Of a stretch of 64,000 nucleotides of DNA, positions 37,314 through 45,347 are shown piece after piece. Each line of letters begins with the position of its first letter. The first letter of the stretch is position 1. A model generated the notes under the pieces. That model searched no databases, was not told the DNA's origin, and was given only the letters and a program-made list of their open reading frames with translations. The translations under genes were made by a program, and so were the position numbers. Source of the DNA: Micractinium sp. NFX-FRZ (taxonomy: Eukaryota; Chlorophyta; Trebouxiophyceae; Chlorellales; Chlorellaceae). The stretch lies in contig JAPTJF010000361.1 in NCBI GenBank assembly GCA_029339195.1, positions 1 through 64,000 of the forward strand. Reading direction: 5' to 3'.

Positions 37314-38999
37314 GAGGACGAGGTGCCACTGTCAGAATGGAGGCGTCGGGCGCAGCGGCAGAAGCCACCACAGCAAGAGCAGCGGCGGCGGCAGCAGCAG
37401 GCAAAGGCGCCGCAAGGGCAGCAGCCGCATGCGCAGCCAGCTCAGCGACACCCGTCTGAGCGGCAGCCGGCCAAGCAGCAACAACCATCCGTGCAGCATC
37501 TGGCCAAGCAGCAGCAGCACGAGGAGGAGCAGCAGCAGCAGCATCGGCAGCAGTTAGTGTTACCAAAGCCGCATCCAGAGAAGCATGCGACGCATCCAGA
37601 GCAGCCTCATGCACAACAACCCCAGATGCAAACGCCTCAGCCGGCGCAAGAGCTGCCGGCACTCGAGTCGCCTGCAGAGGGCTTGCCAGTGCAACGTCAG
37701 CCTGCGCAGCAGACACAACATCCAGCACAGCCGGTCAGGCAGGCGTCACCAGGGTCACAGCCTGTACTGCTGCGGGGCGAGCAGCACGTGCCGTCAGTGC
37801 AGCAGCAGCCCATGCAGCAGCGGCAGCCAGTGCCAGTGCCAGTGCAGCAGCAGGAGCAGCAGCAGCAGCGGCAGCAGCAGCAGCGGCAGCTAGTGCAGCA
37901 CGAGGGGTCTGGAGAGCAGCAGCGGCAGCAGCAGCAGCGGCAGCAGCCAGTGCAGCACGAGGGGCCTGGAGAGCAGCAGTGGCAGCAGCAGCGGCAGCAG
38001 CCAGTGCAGCACGAGGGGCCTGGAGAGCAGCAGCGGCAGCAGCAGCAGCGGCAGCTAGTGCAGCACGAGGGGTCTGGAGAGCAGCAGCGGCAGCAGCAGC
38101 AGCAGCGGCAGCAGCCAGTGCAGCACGAGGGGCCTGGAGAGCAGCAGTGGCAGCAGCAGCAGCGGCAGCTAGTGCAGCACGAGGGGCCTGGAGAGCAGCA
38201 GCGGCAGCAGCAGCGGCGGCAGCAGCAGCAAGCGCTGCCTTCACCAGCGCAGCAGCAGCAGCAGCAGCAGCAGCCAGGAGCTCCACAGACGCTTGCTGCC
38301 GAGGCTGCTCTTGCTGGGCTGCCAGGTCCGGTTGCCAGCAGCCTGACCCATGAGCAGCTGCCGGCTCAAAGGTCACCAACGGTGCAACCCGAGGAGCAGC
38401 GGCAGCAGCCCAGAGCTGAGCCGCAACCGCAGCAGCCAGCACAGCAGCAGCTTGGCAGGGCGCCGCAAGTCCCTGGTGCTGCTGCTGCTGCTGCTGCCGC
38501 ACTGGCAGCCCCTGCTGCGCTGCCAGGCCCGGCCGCCAGCGGGCCGACAGATGAGGAGCGAGCGCAGCTGCTGCCGCTGTTGGAGCGAAGCAGAGCAGAG
38601 GCAGGGCTGGCGGTGCGCTGGGCGGCCCTTTACAGGACCGCCTACAACCACCGGCTCACGCAGGGGCAGCGGCAAGCTGACCTAGCCACTTTCCACGCCC
38701 TGGCGGCAGCGGGCGAGCTGGCAACGCTGGCGGCCTGCATGCGGCAGGCGGCAGCAGCGGCAGGCGGCGGCACCGCGGCAGCGGCAGCTCCCACCGTAGA
38801 GCAGCAGGCCCAGCTGCTGGCGCTTCTGGAGCGCTGCCGGACGGGCGGCCAGCTGTGCCTTGCTGCGGCCGCCCGCTACAGCACCGCCTTCACCCATTGC
38901 TTTTCGCCAGCTCAGCGGGCCGATGACCTGGCAAACTTTGCTGAGCTGGAGCCAGCAGATGCGGCGCTGTGCGTGGCCCTTGCTGCACCCCAGCCCTAG
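34569..38999 (+). CDS. Ankyrin-repeat protein with Gln-rich middle and duplicated C-terminal module
   Basis: Six exons: 34569-34742, 34932-35266, 35443-35581, 35805-36026, 36305-36408 and 36620-38999. They give 1,117 aa. Ankyrin-type signatures occur at intervals in the first 330 residues: GCTPLHQAI, GRTVLHCLAE, GATALHQAAESG, GHTALEVAVMHGHADLARMLL and GNTALHAF. The last exon codes for a Ser/acidic region with a basic RRRRPR patch, a poly-Ser run, then about 300 residues of Gln-rich sequence with six VQHEG(P/S)GEQQ units. The C-terminus holds two copies of a module of about 63 residues (38553-38741 and 38802-38999) with the pattern QLLxLLERxR, YxTAxxH, QRxxDLAxF. I know no family for it. The first 35 residues of exon 2 read poorly in the chosen frame; another frame looks more protein-like there. 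A TGTAA lies at 39518. Confidence 0.82.
37860..38232 (+). repeat. Coding minisatellite, about 55-62 bp unit, six copies
   Basis: Units begin with GTGCAGCACGAGGGG(C/T)CTGG and continue with GAGCAGCAGCGG plus CAG runs. Six units occur in frame. Unit length differs only by whole CAG/CGG codons, so the frame is kept under selection or by unit size. Confidence 0.93.
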
Positions 39000-39902
39000 G
39001 CCTAGCTGTCTGTACCGAAGGTCTCTTGCAAGCCACACATACTGCAACCCCACACGAGCAAGCAAGCTGGGGGCAGGGTGATCCACCGCAGCCCCAGCTG
39101 CGCCCGGGGTGACCTTCGCCCTCGGGCACAGAGTGGGTCCTATGGTGCGCATGCTTTGGGCGGGGGTGGGGTGGGGCACCCCCCCTACAGCTCACAAGCA
39201 CGCCTGTGAGCTGCATGTGGGGCATGCTGTGGCCCAGCCTGTGTGCTGCAGTCGGGCATGCTGTGGGCTAGGCTGTGTGTGTGCAAGCTTGCAGTCATGT
39301 AGCATCGGCTGGATTGATGAGGGGTTGTGCAGTTGAGGCAGATGGGGCATCAGCACCAGCGGTACGCTTTCAGTGCTGCTTCAGATGCCCAGGCAGCAAC
39401 CTTTGTGACACCAATGCTTTTGCCAAACAGACCAGCTCGAACTCCTGCACATCCTTCCTGCCGCATCTATCCCTGCGCGGCTCTTGAGGCACAAGCCGAC
39501 CTGAGCAACCAGCGACTGTAAATTTGCTGATTTTTAACACAACTTTCAGAACTTCGGCTCCCCAAAATCTACTTCAAGGCACGCATGTAAATAGAGTCGA
39601 AAGTGTGAAACATGCAAGGTTTGATGAAGCATGTAGCGCTGCCGTTGGGTCGTGCCTGTCGACAGTGGATGTCCTGCGCTAGCACGCCTGTTGCATGCAG
39701 CCATGTTGCCCAGACCAGCTGCGCTGCTCGGTGTGTTGTCCTGCCCCTGCCTCCTGGCTGCTGCATAAGGGAAGGTGAGGAGCAAACAGCGTGAAAATCA
39801 ACCAGTGCACATCACACTTCAGGTGCTACTCAGAGGTGCCTGCAGTCGTTTGGCTGCACTAAGCACTGCAGATGTCCAGTGCCCCACGTCTGTCCCCACC
39901 TG
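39000..39902. other. Convergent intergenic region
   Basis: The 3' flanks of the ankyrin gene (+) and the nucleotidyltransferase (-) meet here. No coding region is supported. GGGGCATGCTGTGG-type words repeat near 39170-39270. Confidence 0.5.
39518..39522 (+). terminator. Candidate TGTAA poly(A) signal of the ankyrin gene
   Basis: TGTAA in an AT-rich context (ACTGTAAATTTGC) lies 518 nt past the stop codon at 38999. Confidence 0.4.
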
Positions 39903-40886
39903 TCAGATAGCAACGTTGCCCATGGCCTCCTGCAGCCCTTGCATGCTCTTGGCCAGCTCTGCCCGGATGTCGCTGGACTTGCACTTGCCGTGTGCTGCCT
40001 TGGACGGCACAAACAGGAACTTCACTTCTCGCGCCGCGCCTGCCATACTGCTGTCACCAAAATACTCCTCGCCCGCCACATAAAGAGTGGCAGCACGGCG
40101 TGCCTCGTCATCTGCATGCGTCTCCACCACTGTCACCTCCACCTCAGGCAGGGACCAGCTTGTGCCGCTGCGCCGCCTGCCCTCACCTTCCATCAGCTCT
40201 CCCAAGCATCGCCGGACACCCTCCTTGCGCTGCGCCGTGGATTGGATAAGGCCCCAGTACCGCTTCGCGCGGTGCACATCTTGAGGTGCAAACTCCACCA
40301 GGGATCCGTCGCCCTCGAAATCCATCACGCCCACGTACAGCCGGTCCTTGGTGTAATTCAGCGCCCTGCGGAAGAGCTCCCGGTGCCCCTCGTGCAGGTG
40401 GTCAAAGTAGCCTGGCACATAGACGACGGAGTGCCGGCAGCCGCTAAGCTCCAAATGTGACTCGCGGACTCCTTCAAGACTAATCTCATGCACTGACAGC
40501 AACGAGCTGTGGTGTGTCAGGTAGAACCTCTTCTCGAGCCAAGGGTCGAAAACCCAGTCGCTTATCCCACTTGCGCTGCCGCCGCCGCCCCCGCTGCTGC
40601 TGGCCCCGCGGCTGCTGCTGGTGCCGCTTTGGATCCAGCCCTTCGCTGCGCGCCGCCTCAGGTAGCTCCTGCTGGCCTGCGCCTGAAGCAGCAAGCACTG
40701 CTCGCGCAGAACGCACGCTGAGATGACCTCCTTAGGCACCACAACGCCTAGGAAGTTCACGGTTTCTGCGGCCTCCATCCTGCCTGGTGCCAGCAGTGTC
40801 TGGCGAACAAGCGGGACCGAAACTCGGTGTCTCCAACGGTCCAGCTTGGACTCGCCAATAATCCGTCTGCAGCACACCCAGCACAC
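39903..40886 (-). CDS. Cytidylyltransferase-like nucleotidyltransferase-fold protein
   Basis: Single open frame of 327 aa. The segment VVYVPGYFDHLHEGHRELFRRAL contains the HxGH motif (HEGH) preceded by a GxFDxxHxGH pattern, the signature of the cytidylyltransferase-like superfamily. Near the C-terminus, KSSDIRAEL matches the second signature (ISSTxxR). An insert of about 30 residues (EGEGRRRSGTSW) separates the halves, and the first 130 residues have no recognised domain. Choline- or ethanolamine-phosphate cytidylyltransferase, glycerol-3-phosphate cytidylyltransferase and adenylyltransferases are all possible; the substrate cannot be read. A plausible 3' splice site (TGCTGCAG|ACGG on the coding strand, 40867) suggests an additional 5' exon, in which case the first six codons given here are intron. 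Another possible start is the Met before EAAETVNF. Confidence 0.72.
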   Translation of the reverse strand: MCWVCCRRIIGESKLDRWRHRVSVPLVRQTLLAPGRMEAAETVNFLGVVVPKEVISACVLREQCLLLQAQASRSYLRRRAAKGWIQSGTSSSRGASSSGGGGGSASGISDWVFDPWLEKRFYLTHHSSLLSVHEISLEGVRESHLELSGCRHSVVYVPGYFDHLHEGHRELFRRALNYTKDRLYVGVMDFEGDGSLVEFAPQDVHRAKRYWGLIQSTAQRKEGVRRCLGELMEGEGRRRSGTSWSLPEVEVTVVETHADDEARRAATLYVAGEEYFGDSSMAGAAREVKFLFVPSKAAHGKCKSSDIRAELAKSMQGLQEAMGNVAI

Positions 40887-41352
40887 CCAAGCACGTGCCT
40901 CCTAGTCTTCTACCTCCCTTTGTCCAGAAAGACCCGACTGCGCCTGCCTGATCCTACCTAGGTCGACCTCATTTCAATGCCACGTGACTGTTGCCTTCGT
41001 TGCTTTGCTTTTAAAGAGTTACAGTCTTGTTTCCGCAACACTAAGTGCGACAAAGACCCCCTGGAAAGAGTACGCCAGGATTGCAAGCAGGGAGAAGGAG
41101 CAGGGGAAGCACAGCAGGCTGGAGCGATGCAGCTGGCTGAGATGTAGCAGGGTAAACACAGGGGGGAGAGAGAAGGGGCCCTGCAGTGTTAGTGCAGGGG
41201 GGAAGGGAAGCACCCCACAACTGCTGGGTGCAATGCAACATGTTGGTGGGATGCTCGGCTCGGGTGAGGGGGGACGCCACGCCCCACACCGCCGCCCTGG
41301 GCGGCGGTGCCCGGCTCTGACACCCGCGTGCGCTGGGGCAAGGCGGGTGGTT

Positions 41353-41413
41353 GAAAAGGGGATGGGATGTAATGTAGAGAAAAGGGGATGGGATGTAATG
41401 TCGAGAAAAGGGG
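41353..41413 (+). repeat. Tandem 26-bp repeat (2.3 copies)
   Basis: GAAAAGGGGATGGGATGTAA plus TGT(A/C)GA is repeated twice, followed by a partial third copy GAAAAGGGGA. Confidence 0.95.
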
Positions 41414-41460
41414 ACACTTCCACGGTGCCAGGCTGGGCGTCCACCTGGCGGTGGTGAGTC

Positions 41461-41766
41461 TTGGGCACCTGTGCGCAGCGCTTGCAGAGCCCACGCTCTT
41501 CCTGCACTCTCAGTGTCTTCCCCATGTTGTCTGCAACCTCGGCAGCCGGGCAGTGCTCCTCGTCGCAGACACAGGCCCATTCCGTGAGCCCTGGCCGCCG
41601 CCACTACCCGGTTGTGCAGCGGGCGGACGCCATTGCGGTTGAGCACGCTCGCATTGATGAGCTGAACACGGAGGCGTGGGAGGCGGAGCAGGAGCTATTT
41701 GCGCAGCTGAAGGAGGCCCCCGACTCGCCCGAGGTGGCCCTCTTGCAACAGCGGCTAGCCTTCTGA
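41461..41766 (+). CDS. Coding-like fragment, possible coiled-coil terminal exon
   Basis: From about 41623 the frame reads ADAIAVEHARIDELNTEAWE and continues acidic and helical to LLQQRLAF and a TGA. Heptad-like Leu/Ala spacing and strong third-position G/C suggest a real exon, preceded by a CAG at 41617-41619. No upstream partner with a start can be assembled. It could be the last exon of an unrecognised gene or a relic. Confidence 0.3.
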   Translation: MGTCAQRLQSPRSSCTLSVFPMLSATSAAGQCSSSQTQAHSVSPGRRHYPVVQRADAIAVEHARIDELNTEAWEAEQELFAQLKEAPDSPEVALLQQRLAF

Positions 41767-42403
41767 CTGACCTGCTTGCACGGCATGCAGCGGGCCACCC
41801 CTGAAGTGATCCTCAGCGCCCTCATTCAGGGCCCTTCCCGGCCTCTGCGCACATATACTCGTTCTATAGTGACTTATTATCGATCTCAGAAAGTCAGCGC
41901 CGGGCTACAGCCTGCACAGGGCGCGCAACTCGCTGCCTCAAGTTTGACGCCGCCCAGCTTTGCCGCCTGGCGCTGTTTGAAGCAAAGCGCTCTGTTAGGC
42001 TCTCCGGGGGGATGTTGGGAACAAAATGGAACCGGGCGGGGCGGCATAAATGATGTATCCAGAGCGTTTTACAGCCTGGCGCGTGGCCAGGTCGCCCGCG
42101 CTCCGCCGGTTTCCGGCCCAAACGCGCCCTTTTCAACAAAAGCGCTCTGTTACGGCCTGCGGGCATGTGCCTGGAGTAGTTCCCGCGCAGCAGCGGGAGC
42201 TCAGGCGGCCTCTGCTGGGAGGAGTTCAAGCATGTGCACCCCGGCCCGAGTCGCTGTTTTGCGCCACTTGAGTGCTCAAAACATCATCTCATGACTCCCT
42301 GATTCGAAAGAAATCAACGCGAGGTGAAACCGTGCCCGTTTGACGCCAGGCGGGCCACCTCCCATTTGGCGCTTTGCAGGGCGTGCATGCAGGTCAGTCA
42401 GAA

Positions 42404-43320
42404 GCCTGCATCAGGAGCGACGCGGCCGCGGTGCGGCAGCGCATTGCGGAGATGCGCCAGCAGACACCAGGTGCGGCAGCGGGCGGTGGCGGCCAGCTGC
42501 CCGTTTGGGGTTTGTGCTTGGGGCCTGCCTGTGAGCCTGCGCGTGGGCTGTCAAGCCCAGCGCTCAATCCGCTCTGCAGTATGTGGGCATAGGCAGCAAT
42601 TTAAGGCTCAGTGTGTCAATGGGCATGTGCAAGGCCTGGACTCATGCTGCTGCCTGCCGTGCCCGCAATGTGACCTCCAAGCTGCTCTGTCTACGCTCTT
42701 GCGTCTGCCTGCCGTGCCCGCAATGTGACCTCCAAGCTGCTCTGTCTACGCTCTTGCGTGCATGTAGAAGAGTACAGAGACTGGGTGGATGTTTTGGTGG
42801 GCGAGAACAACGAGCTGCGGCGGTACGGCCCGTATGGGCGCTATGGACGATGGGCACCACGGTCACAGGTGAGAACTCCTGCGCTCCAAACTCCTGTCTT
42901 GCTGCCCGGCATTGGGAGGCGGCATACTCGGGCAGGCGGGGTGTGACACAAGCAGCCAGCAGGCTAGTGCATGCATGAGCGAGCGTGCAGTCAGGCAGGC
43001 GGGATGAATGCGTCGCGCATGAATGGGCGGTCGGTAAGCGCGCAAGCCGGCGCGTGCACACCAGCCTGATCTGCTGCTGATGGCCAGTGCTCGGCTGCTG
43101 CTGTGCTTGGGTGCAGGGGTGGCTGCCCAGCTGGCTGGAGTGCTTGCTTCCCAGCTGGCTGGCGCAATGGAGCAGCCCTTCTTCCTCAGAGGATGCAGAG
43201 GTGCCTGCGGGAGTTGGGGTGGAGCTGCAGGGGCCTGGCAGCGGAACAGCTGCCGGGCAGGCGTCCACTGTGCACCTGCAGGCACGGCACAGGCATGTGC
43301 AGCAGCAGGCCGCCTCATGA
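42404..43320 (+). CDS. Orphan exon candidates (coiled-coil fragment and Trp/Gly-rich fragment)
   Basis: Three pieces look coding. 42414-42470 (SDAAAVRQRIAEMRQQTP) is bounded by CAG and CAG|GTGCGG. 42770-42868 (EEYRDWVDVLVGENNELRRY to APRSQ) is bounded by TAG and CAG|GTGAG. 43117-43320 (Ser/Glu/Gln-rich, ending QQQAAS) is preceded by CAG. Phases across them are not proved. They could be one gene with short exons or a decaying locus. Confidence 0.28.
42650..42759 (+). repeat. Perfect 55-bp tandem duplication
   Basis: 42650-42704 and 42705-42759 are identical over 55 bp, beginning CTGCCTGCCGTGCCCGCAAT. The second copy ends against GCATGTAG, the presumed acceptor of the 42770 exon candidate. Identity implies a recent event. 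Confidence 0.97.
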
Positions 43321-44681
43321 TGTGTGGCTCCTTCCTTTGTCTGCCTGCCAGCGCCAAACCTCCACCCCAATGTGCTCATGCTGTTTTTGTCTGTCTCGTC
43401 TGCCTCCCCCCGCCGTTGCATCTCCCCGCCGCCCTTTGAGTGTGGGTTCCGCCGCGCTGCCCTTTGGCCTCATGCCAGTTCCATGCATCACGCATCACCC
43501 ATCAACCTGCCGCACCGCTCAGCCTCCTTGCCTGCGCCAACCGCCATTCCTCTGCTGTACATGCACAAGCCCTTCCCCTCCACTGCCTTGCTGCCACCTT
43601 TTGCTCCGCCACCACCGCCGCCACTGCCGCCAGTGAGCACTTTGACTGCAGTGCTGTCGCCGAGGATGTGCTGCCCCGCCCCCTGAGCCAATACGCCCAG
43701 CTTACCTCATTGAGCTGCGCGGGTGCTGACCAGCTCAACCACTCCCCGCACTGCTGTGCCCACGCTGTGCTTCCCTTGCCCCGCTGTGCCAAGCGGCCCT
43801 GCTCCATTCCCTGCTGCTCCGCTGAACTGCCTGCCTCCTTTGCCCCCTCATTGTGCCTCTAGCTTCCTGCTTCCTTCCCTCCCACCTGAACTGCCCTCCT
43901 GCTACTCACCCCTTCCTTCCAGCTATGACTGACAGACACACACTTGACACTCTCACTGCTACCCTGTACGGACTGGCTCGTCACAAAAGGTATCACCGTG
44001 TGAATGAAACATCGCAGCAGTGAGTCGAGGACAGCGTCACCTGCTAGCGGGTGTGCCGCACTTTGCAGCAAGGTCAGCTGCAGCATGCCAAACCTGCCGC
44101 TGTGCGTGCTGTGGTTGATGGCGACCACTCCGGCCAATCACCCCCCGTTCCGCTGTGACGCTTCAGCTTTAGTGTATAGCTGTTTTTCTTGCAAACATGC
44201 AAGAATGTGTGCATCAGCCCTGCCCACCTTCCAGCCACACCTGCATCCCACCCCTGGCTGTGGGTTTCCCCACCCCGCTGGCCCCCACTCGCACACCGCC
44301 GCCTGTCGCGCGTAGTTTCTGGGGTTGTGATTGGGGCCTGGCCTTTGGCCTGCAGCCTTACATAGTCTCTTTATAATCCACCTGCTGTTCACTCACTCCT
44401 ACAATTGCGGCCCACCCATGTGTGCCTCCCTCTAGCCTGCACCCAGGTGCGGGGGGAGATTGGGCCTCCCACCGTGCCGCACCTGCCCACCCGCCCGCCT
44501 GCGTACCCAGCCCTGCCAGCACTGTGCAGCTTCAGTCTCTGATCCTACACAAGCAAGAGCTGCCAAGGCAAGAGTATGCACGCAAATTACTCGGAACACT
44601 GGCATTAGAGCGCAGAATACAGCTGGACGTTGGCACGCTGCTGCTCTGCCCTGCCTGCTGTGTCATCTGTAGGTTTTGCCG

Positions 44682-44746
44682 GCCTTCGCACACGAAAGGC
44701 TTTTCATGACACTAAAATGTAGAACTGCTCGCGCACACAAACATTG
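44682..44746 (+). repeat. Direct repeat copy 1 (CACGAAAGGC element)
   Basis: CTTCGCACACGAAAGGCTTT, TCATGACAC, then AGAACTGCTCGCGCACACAA recurs 360 bp to the right at 45042-45105 with about 85% identity by eye. Confidence 0.9.
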
Positions 44747-45041
44747 CTCCAAAAAGTGAGGAATCAAGCAATATGGGAGTATGCTGAGCGGTCACAGCGC
44801 AGGCTAGCCCCAGCTGCGCCCCGTTGTGGGCCGTCGACCTCTGGCACAGCTGCGGTGCCCAATCAGGCTCACTTTGACCACTGGCCGTTGTAATGCACGT
44901 TTGGATCCAGTCCAAATGCGATTTGGGCATAGGAACCTTGGGTAAAGTGGGTGGGAGGTCTAGCGATTCCCTGGCGGGTGCCCAGTGCCAGAAGCACTCC
45001 GGCGTCACGCCATGCTGTGCCTGCTGCGCTCTGCCTTGGCG

Positions 45042-45105
45042 CCCTTCGCGCACGAAAGGCTCCTCATGACACAAAAATAAGAACTGTTCGCGCACATAAA
45101 CATTT
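45042..45105 (+). repeat. Direct repeat copy 2 (CACGAAAGGC element)
   Basis: Partner of the copy at 44682-44746 (CTTCGCGCACGAAAGGCTCC onward). It lies about 240 bp upstream of the metalloprotease start and may mark a duplicated promoter-proximal element or a small mobile relic. Confidence 0.9.
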
Positions 45106-45347
45106 GAAAGCTCGCCCGCCGCGCGGTACGTTCGCCGCCTGCCTCGTGCGACTGCCTCGTGCACGGCGCTCCAGGCAATGTCGGTCGGAGTGCCTTTGCC
45201 AGCGCAGTCACACTCGCGTTTTTATTTACGCATCGCGCATAGGCTTGTGCCATCAAACCCCCCGCTGCGCACTCTCATTCTCACCATCACTGCCGTTGGC
45301 TCGCCGCCAGCCATCACCACCAAGCAGTGCTGCAATTGCAAGGCAAA

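Larger units (their letters stand above)
40887..45347. other. 4.5-kb interval without a complete gene
   Basis: Only coding-like fragments (41461-41766 and 42404-43320) and several repeats are visible. The stretch 41820-42300 has compositionally odd blocks, including AAAGCGCTCTGTTA twice (about 41984 and 42138). 43330-44420 is pyrimidine-rich and non-coding. The interval 45106-45347 is the presumed promoter of the metalloprotease. Confidence 0.5.

Noticed and set aside
37892..38232. CRISPR-like regular repeats
   Set aside because: The units are in-frame coding repeats with no unique spacers, in a eukaryotic exon.
37735..38502. 255-aa minus-strand Ala-rich open frame
   Set aside because: It is a shadow of the CAG/CGG minisatellite of the ankyrin-type gene, almost only Ala, with no splice or start context.
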